Shown: positions 32,392-41,554 of the stretch, one piece after another
Layout: the number at the start of each line of letters is the position of its first letter
Position numbering within the stretch: the first letter of the stretch is position 1
Origin: Flavisolibacter amylovorans
Lineage (GTDB): Bacteria > Bacteroidota > Bacteroidia > Chitinophagales > Chitinophagaceae
Assembly (NCBI RefSeq): GCF_039541815.1
Contig: NZ_BAABGY010000003.1
Coordinates: 1 to 64,000, forward strand
Direction: 5' to 3'
Length of the DNA: 64,000 bases
Position numbers and translations under genes: made by a program
Notes under the pieces: model-generated
What the model was told of the DNA's origin: nothing
Database searches by the model: none
What the model saw: only the letters and a program-made list of their open reading frames with translations

Positions 32392-32571
32392 AAGGTTCTT
32401 AAGGTTCTGGGGTTTTTAAGGGTGCTGATGGTTGTTGCGCTATTACGTTGCTCCGGCTTCCTTCGTCAAACGGTATCCCTGACAAACCCAAACTCTTGAA
32501 AACTTAAAGAACCCTCAGAACCCCAGAACCATAAGAATCTTAAGAACCCGAAGAACCTTAAAAACCTTCCC
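32392..32571. repeat. Inverted 9-nt arrays between the aldehyde dehydrogenase gene and bshC
   Basis: The right arm (32494-32571) read on the gene strand is about nine 9-mers like AGGTTCTTA. It includes the last two codons and TAA of the dehydrogenase gene. The left arm (32392-32422) carries the reverse-complement words next to the bshC promoter. About 70 nt of unique sequence separate the arms. Confidence 0.9.
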
Positions 32572-34084
32572 GCGAAAGCACCCCGTTCACTCTTCGCCAG
32601 ACGCCGAGCGGATTATGGCGTTGCAGTTCTTCGGGGAGCAGCTCCTCTTCCCAGTTCTGGAAGCACACGGGGCGCGTGAAGCGGCCGATGCCATCGGCGC
32701 CCACCGCGGTGAAGCGCGCATCGGTGGTGGCCGGGTACGGACCGCCATGATGCATCGCCGTCACCACCTCCACACCCGTCGGAACACCGTTGCGCACCAT
32801 CCGGCCGCAACGCGCCTGAAGGGCTTCGAGCAGCTCCGGCAGCTCCCGTAGTTCTTCGGTGGTGGCCATCAGGGTTCCGGTGAGCTGACCTTCCAGTGCC
32901 AGCGCTACATCCAGCAACTGCGCCGCATCGCGGCAACGCACCAGCAGCGCAAAGGGGCCGAACACCTCGTGGTGCAGCGCCGGCTGCGCGAGGAAGATCT
33001 CGCCCGGCACCGTGGCCAGCGTCGGGATGCTCTCGTTGCGCCCTACGGGGCAGGAGAGCGTTCCGGCCACCTCCACCCCGGCTATATCCAACGCATCGGC
33101 GCGCTTGTGCTGGAAGGCCTTGGCGATGCCGGAGTGGAGCATCTCCGCCGGCGGCACGATCGAAATACGCTTCGCCAGCGCATCCGCGAACGCATCCAGC
33201 TCCGGCCCTTCGATGCCAATGAGCAGGCCCGGCTTCGTGCAGAACTGTCCCGCCGAACTGGTGATGGAGGCCGTGAGCAGCTTCGCAAGCTCCGCGCCCT
33301 GCTCCGCGAGCTGTCCGGGCAGTAGAAATACTGGATTGGCGCTGCCCATCTCGGCAAATACCGGTATCGGCCGGGGGCGCGCCGCCGCAAGATCGAACAG
33401 CGCACGCCCACCCTCCAGCGAACCGGTAAAGGCCACGGCCGCCGTGAGCGGGTGCTGCACCAGCGCGCCGCCCAAATCGAAACCGCCTTCCAGGTGCTGG
33501 AACAGGGCTTCGGGAAGGCCGCAGGCGGCGGCAGCGCGCTGCACTGCCGTAGCCACGCCGCACGAGGTTTCCGCGTGGGCCGGGTGCGCCTTTACGATCA
33601 CCGGGCAGCCTGCCGCCAGGGCGGCCGCCGTATCGCCACCGGCGGTACTGTAGGCGAACGGAAAATTCGAGGCGCCGAAAACAACTACGGGACCCAGGGG
33701 CACCTGCATCTTACGGAGGTCCTGCTTCGGTTGCACTTTGCCCCAATCGGGGAGCTTGCCGCCGTCTGCTTCACTGCGGCCTCCTGCGGCCGAAGGCGTA
33801 TCGATGCTGATGCCAAGCGGGATGCCGTCGAGGGAGGCGTTGCCGTAGCTGAACAGCTGCCACTGCGTGCGCCGGAGCTCGAGCCGGAGCCGGGCCTCGT
33901 CGAGGTGGGTTTCGCGGGCAGCGGTGGCTATCAGCTTGTCTGCATCGGCTTCCAGCTCGCGGGCGATCGCATGCAGGAAGGCGGTTCGCTCACGAAGGGT
34001 TTTACGGCGGTATACAGCACCGGCGGCGACCGACGCCTCCAGGGCTGCGGCGACGGCGGACAAGGTTTGTGATTGCGGTTCCAT
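32558..34084 (-). CDS. Aldehyde dehydrogenase, alpha-ketoglutaric semialdehyde (2,5-dioxovalerate) type
   Basis: 508 residues from the ATG at 34084 (MEPQSQTLSAVAAALE). It has the NAD(P)-binding VVVFGASNFPFAYSTAGGDTAAALAAGCPVIVK, catalytic Glu in VFAEMGSANPVFLL and catalytic Cys in SSAGQFCTKPGL. The SSxGQFCTxPGL signature is the one I associate with 2-oxoglutarate semialdehyde dehydrogenases of hydroxyproline and sugar-acid degradation. No partner genes of those pathways are adjacent. Its final Gly-Phe-stop is encoded by array sequence. Confidence 0.86.
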   Translation of the reverse strand: MEPQSQTLSAVAAALEASVAAGAVYRRKTLRERTAFLHAIARELEADADKLIATAARETHLDEARLRLELRRTQWQLFSYGNASLDGIPLGISIDTPSAAGGRSEADGGKLPDWGKVQPKQDLRKMQVPLGPVVVFGASNFPFAYSTAGGDTAAALAAGCPVIVKAHPAHAETSCGVATAVQRAAAACGLPEALFQHLEGGFDLGGALVQHPLTAAVAFTGSLEGGRALFDLAAARPRPIPVFAEMGSANPVFLLPGQLAEQGAELAKLLTASITSSAGQFCTKPGLLIGIEGPELDAFADALAKRISIVPPAEMLHSGIAKAFQHKRADALDIAGVEVAGTLSCPVGRNESIPTLATVPGEIFLAQPALHHEVFGPFALLVRCRDAAQLLDVALALEGQLTGTLMATTEELRELPELLEALQARCGRMVRNGVPTGVEVVTAMHHGGPYPATTDARFTAVGADGIGRFTRPVCFQNWEEELLPEELQRHNPLGVWRRVNGVLSREGF

Positions 34085-34303
34085 ACGTGGGCTTTGGGCA
34101 AAGTTGGGGCCGGGAACGGCACAGACCTCGCCTGTTCCGGAAATCGCATCCACCCGCTCTTTCGCACGCATAGCCGGGCCGTATTTTTACTTACCTTCCG
34201 GCATACCACTGCTTCTGAGCACCCAAGCCGTTCGCGCGCAGCCGGTTGCAGCCGTATATCGAAACGTCACCTAGGAAGCACCGTCAGCAGACCCATTACA
34301 GCA

Positions 34304-35818
34304 ATGTACCAAAACAAACCCACACGCCTTTTTATCGCGATCGCACTCTTCCTCGGCACCACTCAGCACGGGCAGGCGCAGGCCCTCCGGGTCCGCAACC
34401 AGGGCTTTGAGGAAGCCGCCTCCCTGTTTAGCGACTGGACCGCCGCGGAAGTCCCTGCCGGTCGCCCACCGGCGGTATCGTTCGATCAGCAACAGGTGTT
34501 CGAAGGCGGTGGAGCGGTGCGCCTCCAGGTACGAAAGCGCGATGGCAGGGTGACCCTGTCGCAGGGCATTGCGATCGCCCCTTCCGGAGCGATGCGGCAA
34601 ATACAGGTATTCTTTGCAGCCCGGGTGGCGGACGCCTGCCGCGCCGACATGCTGCTCACCTTCTACCGCAACGGGAAACTTACCGGTGTGCCGCGCACGC
34701 CCCTCTCGGCAAGGCGTATCGCCGATACCGCCTGGACGGTGTTCGAGCGCCGGTTTCCGCTGCCGCAGGGAACGGACTCGATGGTGATCAGCCTGGCAGC
34801 CGGCGGCGCCGGTGCGGCGTGGTTCGATTACCTGCAGTTTTTCGTGAAGCGGGAGCCGTCTGCCGGGCTGCCCCTCATCCGGCAAGCCGTTCTCGACACC
34901 GTGCTGGCCTTCGCGCGGGAGCGGTATGTGGAGCCGGGCATCGACTGGAACAGGATCGCCGGCGAAATGCAGCTCATGGCCAGCGGCGCGGAAGACTCGC
35001 TGGACCTCTACCCTTCTTTGCTGGCGCTGACCACCGGGATCGGCGACCGCCGGGTGTCGCTGCATTTTCCGGACCGAACCGCGGCGCCCAAGGCGGGGTT
35101 ACCCCACTCCGGCGAACCGGCGCTGCTCCCATCCGGGAATATCCTCCAAAAGCGGTATGCCTACCTCCGCGTGCCCACGCTCCTGAGCAGCGCCCCACGC
35201 GACCATTGGGATTATACCCGCGCGCTGCTGCGCACCATCGGGAATCTTGACCAGGACAGTGCGGTATCGGGCTGGATCCTGGACCTGCGTGGCAACCGCG
35301 GTGGCAGCTTCCGGCCCATGGTCCAGGGCCTTTTTCCGCTGCTGGATGCCGGCCACTCCCTGCGCCTGTACTACCGTGTAAGCGCAACCGAAACCCGTGA
35401 AGACCACTACGATCCCGAAACCGACGGATCCCCCGACCCGGTGACCATGAGCCTGCTCGTAAAGGCAAGACGCGACCTGCCGGTGGCGGTACTGCTCGAC
35501 AAGGAAACCAGCGGCGCGGCGGAAATGGCGCTGATTGCCCTCAAAAGCAGCCGGCGCACAAAGAGCTTCGGCCAGGAAAGTGCCGGGGCGGCTTTCCTGC
35601 CCGGTGTTTGCGACCTGCCCGGCGGCGGCTACCTGATCCTGCCCGAAGGGCATTGCATCGACCGGAAAGGGGTAGCTTATCCTATTTCCATCCGGCCGGA
35701 GGTGCGTACCCCTGAAAGCGCGGCAGGGGCCCCGCTCCACGATCAGGCTGCGGTGCAGGCCGCGCAAAAATGGATCGACGAATACCAGCAACTCCGGGCA
35801 GGAAGGGGCAACCAATAG
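34304..35818 (+). CDS. Secreted S41-family peptidase-like protein
   Basis: 504 residues from the ATG at 34304, which opens the signal sequence MYQNKPTRLFIAIALFLGTTQHGQAQA; the upstream frame is non-coding in character. Residues 30-180 look like a beta-sandwich (carbohydrate-binding-like). Residues 190-490 match the tail-specific protease core: a helical cap, LRVPTLL, GWILDLRGNRGGSFRPM, and DKETSGAAEMALIALK with the presumed nucleophile Ser. No PDZ domain is evident between cap and core, unlike CtpA-type proteases. Probably periplasmic or surface-exposed. Confidence 0.78.
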   Translation: MYQNKPTRLFIAIALFLGTTQHGQAQALRVRNQGFEEAASLFSDWTAAEVPAGRPPAVSFDQQQVFEGGGAVRLQVRKRDGRVTLSQGIAIAPSGAMRQIQVFFAARVADACRADMLLTFYRNGKLTGVPRTPLSARRIADTAWTVFERRFPLPQGTDSMVISLAAGGAGAAWFDYLQFFVKREPSAGLPLIRQAVLDTVLAFARERYVEPGIDWNRIAGEMQLMASGAEDSLDLYPSLLALTTGIGDRRVSLHFPDRTAAPKAGLPHSGEPALLPSGNILQKRYAYLRVPTLLSSAPRDHWDYTRALLRTIGNLDQDSAVSGWILDLRGNRGGSFRPMVQGLFPLLDAGHSLRLYYRVSATETREDHYDPETDGSPDPVTMSLLVKARRDLPVAVLLDKETSGAAEMALIALKSSRRTKSFGQESAGAAFLPGVCDLPGGGYLILPEGHCIDRKGVAYPISIRPEVRTPESAAGAPLHDQAAVQAAQKWIDEYQQLRAGRGNQ

Positions 35819-35944
35819 CCCCGGAGCAAAGAAGTGCTCCGGGCAGGCAGGAACCGCCACCCGAAAAGATTTTCGGGTACCGGTCACCGGTGGCGCTGAA
35901 TCCCCCGAAGGAGAAGTATATTTAAGGAACCAAACGGTAACCCC

Positions 35945-36427
35945 ATGACCTATCCTTCCGGCGGCTTCGTTCAGATCGTGGATGGTGCAGGACACCCGGC
36001 CTTCCGCCCGCTGACCACCCTGCGCGCGCAGGGGCTTGAGCTGCGCCTGCGGCATCATTTCTTCTACGCGCCCCACGAGATCCCGGGCTACCTGTTCGAC
36101 ATCCACCTGGGCGGGCGCTTTGCCGGCACCTACTCGGCGCTCATCGAGCGCGACGCCGGCAAGATCCCGGAGATCGGGCACGTGGGCATCCTGCTGGAGC
36201 GCTCCTTTTACGGGCAGCGCCTGCCGGCCCGCGCTACGTCGGCGGTGCTGCCGCTCTACCGCGCACACGGCATCCGCGAGGTACTCATCACCTTCGACGA
36301 GGCCAACCGTGCCCTGGAAAGCGCCTGCAGCGAGCTCGGCGCCACCCACCTCGACACGCTGCTGCTCGACGGGCGCATGAGCAAGAAACGCTACCTGCTG
36401 CCCGTGCCGATGCTGGTGCCCGCCTGA
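35945..36427 (+). CDS. GNAT-like acetyltransferase, predicted
   Basis: 160 residues. IGHVGILLERSFYGQRLPARATSAVLPLYRAHGIREVLITFDEANRALESACSELGA, read in sense, fits the GNAT core: beta strand, acetyl-CoA loop (RSFYGQRLPARA), helix, and the N-x-x-S-x-x-x-C-x-x-L-G-A motif. The canonical R/Q-x-x-G-x-G/A loop is degraded to YGQRLPA, so activity is uncertain. The substrate is unknown. It stands alone; a TATATTTA about 20 nt upstream may be its -7. Confidence 0.65.
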   Translation: MTYPSGGFVQIVDGAGHPAFRPLTTLRAQGLELRLRHHFFYAPHEIPGYLFDIHLGGRFAGTYSALIERDAGKIPEIGHVGILLERSFYGQRLPARATSAVLPLYRAHGIREVLITFDEANRALESACSELGATHLDTLLLDGRMSKKRYLLPVPMLVPA

Positions 36428-36753
36428 CCGGTACGGAGCAGACGCTACCCGCTTCCGGATATTTTCATTGAAGTTACTTGTGTGCGCCAGCCCCCCGACG
36501 GGACCAGGCGAAAGGTGACGCGTGGAGCGACCTGCCCGACAATTGTTACTTTCTCCCAAGCCTGGCGCCTCACGCCTCACGTATTTTTGGCACCTTCCCA
36601 GCCAAGCTAAACCAAGACACGTACGACCCGATACTTGCATCCGATCGATCCTGCCGATCGGACCATCGGAACTTTTTGCCGAGCTCAGCCACGGAGGGGC
36701 AGGCGCCATCAAGTACTTTTATGCTCAACCCTCACCCATTAAACCAGCGAAAC
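36428..36753. other. Gene-free region upstream of catalase (326 nt)
   Basis: No gene is supported. It holds a GCGCCTCACGCCTCACG fragment (36565-36581) of the CGTGAGGC word family, and a 7-bp inverted repeat CCGATCG / CGATCGG (36641-36661) about 95 nt before the catalase start. There is also a TACTTTTA -7-like element near 36714. The inverted repeat could be a regulator site but nothing identifies the regulator. Confidence 0.5.
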
Positions 36754-38361
36754 ATGGCGATCGATCCGAACGCAGCCGGCGGCAACGGCACGGATAACGG
36801 CAACCAGCAGCCGAACCCCCTCACCACCCGGCAGGGACACCCGGTGTACGACAACCAGAATACCCGCACTGTGGGCCCGCGCGGCCCGATGACACTGGAG
36901 AATTACCACCTCCTCGAAAAGATCTCACACTTCGACCGGGAGCGCATCCCCGAGCGCGTGGTGCATGCGCGCGGCGCCGGCGCCCACGGCTACTTCGAGG
37001 CCTACGGCACGGCCGGCAGCGAGCCCGTATCCAAATACACCCGCGCAAAGCTGTTCCAGGAGAAAGGCAAGCGCACCCCCGTATTTGTACGGTTCTCCAC
37101 CGTGATCCATGGCGGGCACTCTCCGGAAACGCTTCGCGACCCGCGCGGCTTTGCTGTGAAGTTCTACACCGAAGAAGGCAACTGGGACCTCGTGGGCAAC
37201 AACCTCAAGGTGTTCTTCATCCGCGACGCGGTCAAGTTCCCGGACCTCGTGCATGCTTTTAAGCCCGACCCGGTCTTCAACCGGCAGGACGGCGAGCGCA
37301 TCTTCGACTTCGTAAGCAATACGCCCGAGGCCATGCACATGGTCACCTTCCTCTTCTCGCCCTGGGGCATCCCGGCCAACTACCGGCAGATGCAGGGCTC
37401 GGGCGTGAACACCTACAAGTGGGTGAATGCCGACGGCGAAGGCGTGCTGGTGAAATACCACTGGGAGCCGAAGCAGGGCATCCGCAACCTCACGCAGGCC
37501 GAGGCGCAGGAGATCCAGGCCCTTAATTTCAACCACGCCACGCAGGATCTTTATGAAGCGATCGAGCGCGGCGATTTTCCCGAGTGGGAGCTGTGCGTGC
37601 AGATCATGAGCGACGACGAGCACCCCGAGCTCGACTTCGACCCGCTCGACCCCACCAAGATCTGGCCGATGGAGCAGTTCCCCTTTCTCCCCGTGGGCCG
37701 CATGGTGCTCGACCGCAACCCGGTCAACTACTTTGCGGAAGTGGAGCAGGTGGCCTTCGGCACAGGTGTACTCGTGGACGGCCTCGACTTCTCCGACGAC
37801 AAGCTGCTGCAGGGCCGTACCTTCTCGTATTCGGACACACAGCGCTACCGCGTGGGCACCAATTACCTGCAGCTGCCGATTAATGCGCCCAAGTCGCCCG
37901 TAGCCACCAACCAGCGCGACGGGCAGATGGCTTATCACCAGGACATCACCGAAGGCTCCAACCCGCATGTGAACTACGAGCCCTCCTCGCAGAACAACGT
38001 GACCGAGGCAAAGCGCACCGGAAAGGACCATACGCCACACTACAACGCCCACCTCGTGCGCCAGAAGATCCCGCGGCAGAACAACTTCGGGCAGGCCGGC
38101 GAGCGCTGGCGGATGTTCGAAGACTGGGAGCGCGACGAGCTGATCCGGAACCTCGTGAACACGCTCGCGCCCTGCAAGGAGTTCATCCAGAAACGCATGA
38201 TCGAACTGTTCAAACAGTGCGATCCGGAGTATGGCCGCCGGGTGGAGGAAGGCCTGCGCCAGAATAGTGGCAACCAGCAGAAGGGCCCGATCGGCACCAC
38301 GCAGTCGCAGGACGCGGTAGACCAGGCGGAGCAAAACGCGCACGACGCAAAGCCGTATTGA
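36754..38361 (+). CDS. Haem catalase (clade 3-like)
   Basis: 535 residues from the ATG at 36754. It decomposes hydrogen peroxide. The catalytic His is in ERVVHARGAGAHGYFE, the distal Asn in GNNLKVFFIRDAVKFPD, and the proximal haem-ligand Tyr in RTFSYSDTQRYRVGTNYLQLP. The size and lack of a C-terminal flavodoxin-like domain place it with small-subunit catalases. An N-terminal Asn/Gly-rich tail (MAIDPNAAGGNGTDNGNQQP) is not part of the core. An upstream ATG at 36721 is possible but adds nothing conserved. Confidence 0.96.
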   Translation: MAIDPNAAGGNGTDNGNQQPNPLTTRQGHPVYDNQNTRTVGPRGPMTLENYHLLEKISHFDRERIPERVVHARGAGAHGYFEAYGTAGSEPVSKYTRAKLFQEKGKRTPVFVRFSTVIHGGHSPETLRDPRGFAVKFYTEEGNWDLVGNNLKVFFIRDAVKFPDLVHAFKPDPVFNRQDGERIFDFVSNTPEAMHMVTFLFSPWGIPANYRQMQGSGVNTYKWVNADGEGVLVKYHWEPKQGIRNLTQAEAQEIQALNFNHATQDLYEAIERGDFPEWELCVQIMSDDEHPELDFDPLDPTKIWPMEQFPFLPVGRMVLDRNPVNYFAEVEQVAFGTGVLVDGLDFSDDKLLQGRTFSYSDTQRYRVGTNYLQLPINAPKSPVATNQRDGQMAYHQDITEGSNPHVNYEPSSQNNVTEAKRTGKDHTPHYNAHLVRQKIPRQNNFGQAGERWRMFEDWERDELIRNLVNTLAPCKEFIQKRMIELFKQCDPEYGRRVEEGLRQNSGNQQKGPIGTTQSQDAVDQAEQNAHDAKPY

Positions 38362-38380
38362 GACCAATCAATAGAACTAC

Positions 38381-38407
38381 AGCCCCCGCAGGTGCGGGGG
38401 CTTTTTG
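38381..38407 (+). terminator. Terminator after catalase
   Basis: A 9-bp stem (AGCCCCCGC / GCGGGGGCT) with loop AGGT and a T tract, 20 nt past the stop. Confidence 0.9.
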
Positions 38408-38517
38408 TTGCCGCTTGTTCCAAAGACGTTCTTCCACGGCTCGTGCTGCGAGGAGTTGCCCATCAGGCCCATTACCTGGATGAGCGCAGCAAATAGCCTG
38501 CACTGTGCGCATTCCTG

Positions 38518-38525
38518 TACTTTTA
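38518..38525 (+). promoter_or_regulatory. -7-like element (TACTTTTA) of the DMT transporter gene
   Basis: Seven of eight matches to TAnnTTTG, four bases before the ATG at 38530; another candidate leaderless promoter. Confidence 0.4.
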
Positions 38526-38529
38526 CGCA

Positions 38530-39462
38530 ATGGCTGAACCGGTCCGTATCTCACCTGCCGTGCGTCGTAGCGGAATGCTCCTGGCAGTGCTGGCCACCCT
38601 ACTGTGGTCGGGCAATTTCGTGATCGCGCGGGGCCTGCAGGGACGGATGCCGCCGGTATCGCTGGCCTTCTGGCGCTGGCTGCTGGCAACGCTGCTGCTG
38701 CTTCCAATGGCCTGGAAGGCGCTCCGTAGCGACGCAGCGCTGATCTTCCGGCACAAGCTGCATTTTTTCGGAGCAGCCCTAACCGGCATTACGCTGTTCA
38801 ACACCTTCATCTACATTGCGGGGCGTGAAGTGCCCGCCATCCACCTGGCGCTGATCGGCACCACGGCCGCTCCCGTATTTGTACTGCTCCTGTCGTACCT
38901 CCTGTTCCGCGAGCGGCTGCCGCTGCCGGCCTACCTTGGCGCGCTCCTGTGTTGCGTCGGGCTGCTGGTGCTGCTCACGCGCGGCAACCTGGCGGCAGTG
39001 GGGCAGCTGCGCCTGAGCGGGGGCGATCTGTGGATCCTTGCCGCTGCCCTTGCCTTCGCCGTGTATACCCTCCTCGTGCGGCGGCGTCCGCCCGGTATCG
39101 GTGCCACTTCCTACCTGTTCGTGAATGTGGCCCTGGGTACCGTACTCCTGTTGCCGGCCTACCTCTGGGAGCGAAGCCAGATGGCAGCTGGCCCGCTGTG
39201 GGATGCACCGGCGATCTTCTCGGTGGCCTACCTGGCGCTGTGTGCCTCTGCCGCCGCCTTCCTGTTGTGGAATGAGGCCATCCGCCGCCTCGGCCCCGCC
39301 CGCACTTCGCTGTTCGGCAACCTCATCCCGGTGTTCAGCACGCTCGAAGCGGCGGCCTGGCTCGGCGAGCGCATCACCCCTACCCTTTTGGCCGCCTTCG
39401 CATTCATCCTCTGCGGCCTCCTGTTGGCGCAATGGCAGCCAGCGAGAAAACGTGAGGCATGA
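38530..39462 (+). CDS. EamA/DMT-family transporter
   Basis: 310 residues, about ten transmembrane helices in two EamA repeats (LLAVLATLLWSGNFVIARGL ... and LAAALAFAVYTLLVRR ...). Typical EamA features are GLQGRMPPVSLAFWRWLLATL and the second-repeat end NLIPVFSTLEAAAWLGERIT. These inner-membrane carriers move amino acids or other metabolites; the substrate is unknown. The last codons (Arg-Glu-Ala-stop) lie in a CGTGAGGC-type array. Confidence 0.9.
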   Translation: MAEPVRISPAVRRSGMLLAVLATLLWSGNFVIARGLQGRMPPVSLAFWRWLLATLLLLPMAWKALRSDAALIFRHKLHFFGAALTGITLFNTFIYIAGREVPAIHLALIGTTAAPVFVLLLSYLLFRERLPLPAYLGALLCCVGLLVLLTRGNLAAVGQLRLSGGDLWILAAALAFAVYTLLVRRRPPGIGATSYLFVNVALGTVLLLPAYLWERSQMAAGPLWDAPAIFSVAYLALCASAAAFLLWNEAIRRLGPARTSLFGNLIPVFSTLEAAAWLGERITPTLLAAFAFILCGLLLAQWQPARKREA

Positions 39463-39543
39463 TGCGTGAAGCGTGAGCCGTGCATCAATGATTTGAAGCA
39501 AAGCTTTATGCCCCTTCACGCTTGACGCCTCACGCATCACGAC
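39451..39543. repeat. Inverted CGTGAGGC / GCCTCACG arrays containing the DMT stop codon
   Basis: The left arm (39451-39484) reads CGTGAGGCATGATGCGTGAA and includes the transporter TGA. The right arm (39513-39543) carries the complementary words CACGCTTGACGCCTCACG. The same family forms a perfect inverted pair at 44001-44074 and a fragment at 36565. Confidence 0.9.
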
Positions 39544-39575
39544 GGTAAAAAGAGTGCTCCAATAAAGGAAATGGA

Positions 39576-41144
39576 TCATTGGGCAAGCCGGTACACTTGG
39601 AAGATGTGCGCGGGCTTACCGCCACGCGCAACCTCGATGTCGTAGAGATGCCGCACATTGGGATACCCGGCAGGCAGCTGGTACTGCTCGTCGGCAGGCA
39701 TGATGCAATAGGCAACCGACAGATCGGCCCGGTCCGTTTTCTCTGCGTTGCGCCAGTGGTATTCGCGGATGTCGGGTATCGGGCCCACGCCCCGGAAAGG
39801 GATCTTTGCCGCACGGCAGAAATAGTACTCCACGTGCGCCCCCCACCAATACGAGGCCAGCACCGGCGCCCCGGGCGGCATCAGTCCGGCAGCGGCATCG
39901 GCGGCATAGCGACGCCGGAACTGCTCACCGGCCTCCTCCCAGCCATACAGATCGAGCGAGATGTCGCCGCGCCCCAGCTGCCGCCGCTCCTGGCTGCCAT
40001 AAGTGCCCGGGTAAAAATGCACAACGCCAATCCAGGCAGATACGGTAATGAGATATAGCAATACAGCGCCCAGCAGCGGGCGGGGCAGGAAACGGCGGCG
40101 CTTACCGCTCGCCAGGCCCACTGCGGCCAGGGGCAGCAGCGACACATAGGCCGGACCGCTCCAATGCGGCAAGGTGGTATCGCGAAACAGCGCCACGAAC
40201 AGCAGAAAGGCGATATGCGGCACCGCGATCCAGAGAAAAACCGGCAGCACCTGCCGCAGGCCGGGGCCAAAGCGCTTCCAGGCCCGGAGCGCCAAAAAGA
40301 TGAGCACGACGTTCACCGGGTTGTTGAACAGCAACTGCCCCACCGTCTCCCGCAGGAAGTCCCAGGTGCGGATCTCGAAATGATCGACGGTAACACGGCG
40401 GCTGTGAAAGCGGTAGGTGATGAAGTCGTGCCGTATGTTCCAGAAAAGGATCGGGCTGATGAACAGGGCGGTGACGGCAGCGGCCGCGTAGAGCTGGGGC
40501 AGCTTCAGCCAGTGGCGCCGGTGCACCAGTATATAAAGCCCCAATCCGGTCCACAGGAAGGCGCCGTGCACCTTGCTCATGATGCAGCAACCTGCGGCGG
40601 CGCCGAACAGGAGCCAGCTTTTCCAGTCGCGCTCGTTTTGGTGGATGCGGGCGATAGCCCAGAGTGCGCCAGTCCAGAAGAGCATCTGCGGCGAGTCGGG
40701 CATGATGTAGACGCCTGCAGTGACTCCGGCGTAAAACGAGGCGCTGTACAGGCCGGCGGCATACAGGCCGGCGCGCGGCGAATGCAGGAGCGCCACGGCG
40801 CGGAACAGGAACCAGGCTGCGCCGGCGCCGCAGAGCACGGCCCCCAGCCGCAGCCAGCCCGCCCCCTGGAGCAAGCCGTTGAGCGTAAAGAGGCGGATCA
40901 GGAAGGCAACTCCCGGCGGGTGGTCGAAGTAATTGCCCTTCAGCTGCCCGCTGTACATCCAGTAATAGGACTCGTCGTTGCCGAGCTCGAGACTGAAAGC
41001 TGTGAACAGCCGGAAGAGGGTGAGGACGGCGATGAGGATGATCGCTTTCCGGGCATAACCCGTGGCTGCGGGCACCGCCGCAGGAGCGCTGCTGGCACCG
41101 GTGCCGGTTTCCATGTATAAGTGCATCCCCGTGGTTTCGGACAT
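39576..41144 (-). CDS. Glycosyltransferase family 39 / ArnT-like membrane protein
   Basis: 522 residues from the ATG at 41144. The long frame to 41345 adds residues without membrane character; ATGs at 41126 or 41114 are also possible. About eleven to twelve transmembrane helices. The first periplasmic loop has LELGNDESYYWMYSGQLKGNYFDHPPG, the acidic motif that binds the polyprenyl-linked sugar in PMT/ArnT enzymes. It probably transfers a sugar from a polyprenyl-phosphate donor to a lipid or protein in the periplasm. A TACCTTTG promoter element lies 60 nt upstream. Confidence 0.88.
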   Translation of the reverse strand: MSETTGMHLYMETGTGASSAPAAVPAATGYARKAIILIAVLTLFRLFTAFSLELGNDESYYWMYSGQLKGNYFDHPPGVAFLIRLFTLNGLLQGAGWLRLGAVLCGAGAAWFLFRAVALLHSPRAGLYAAGLYSASFYAGVTAGVYIMPDSPQMLFWTGALWAIARIHQNERDWKSWLLFGAAAGCCIMSKVHGAFLWTGLGLYILVHRRHWLKLPQLYAAAAVTALFISPILFWNIRHDFITYRFHSRRVTVDHFEIRTWDFLRETVGQLLFNNPVNVVLIFLALRAWKRFGPGLRQVLPVFLWIAVPHIAFLLFVALFRDTTLPHWSGPAYVSLLPLAAVGLASGKRRRFLPRPLLGAVLLYLITVSAWIGVVHFYPGTYGSQERRQLGRGDISLDLYGWEEAGEQFRRRYAADAAAGLMPPGAPVLASYWWGAHVEYYFCRAAKIPFRGVGPIPDIREYHWRNAEKTDRADLSVAYCIMPADEQYQLPAGYPNVRHLYDIEVARGGKPAHIFQVYRLAQ

Positions 41145-41203
41145 AAGTGGTAATTGGCAGCGCCTGCCGGCCCCTAGCCGGCGTATGGTATTCGGATGAG
41201 CCC

Positions 41204-41211
41204 CAAAGGTA
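41204..41211 (-). promoter_or_regulatory. -7 element (TACCTTTG) of the GT39 gene
   Basis: Exact TAnnTTTG match on the minus strand, giving a leader of about 55 nt to the ATG at 41144. Confidence 0.5.
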
Positions 41212-41308
41212 GGGGGCGGCGCCTTTGCGCAACCGGGTCGGATCAGAAACCCCGGCCGGACGAACTTAGCCCGGCAAGAGGCTGTTTGAATAGGCACAGG
41301 GTCGGGAC

Positions 41309-41331
41309 AGGCCGCAAGGGGCCTTTTTTTT
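41309..41331 (+). terminator. Orphan terminator-like hairpin
   Basis: A 5-bp stem (AGGCC / GGCCT) with loop GCAAGG followed by eight Ts on the plus strand. No plus-strand gene ends upstream of it within about 1.8 kb. It could mark the 3' end of a small RNA starting after about 41145, or be fortuitous. Confidence 0.45.
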
Positions 41332-41554
41332 GCGCAGTGGCGCAACGTGAGGCGGCACGGCGAAAACGAAGATTGGCTGAAAACCGACCGTCATTTCTTC
41401 GTCGCGCCCCCCAAAGCTTCGGGGGCCGCGTTGCGCCGCGCCGCGCTAAGGCTGCTTACCGCCGACCGTTGTCGGAAGCGCCGAAAGATTGCGGCCCGCA
41501 AATACAGCCTACTTAGACAAAATGCATCGGTCTATCCCTGGCATCAGAAGCAAC

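Larger units (their letters stand above)
41145..41554. other. Gene-free region (410 nt)
   Basis: No protein gene is supported. It contains the GT39 promoter, an isolated plus-strand terminator (41309-41331) with no obvious gene in front of it, and a CCCCCC-AAAGCTTC-GGGGG hairpin-like palindrome near 41410. Confidence 0.5.
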
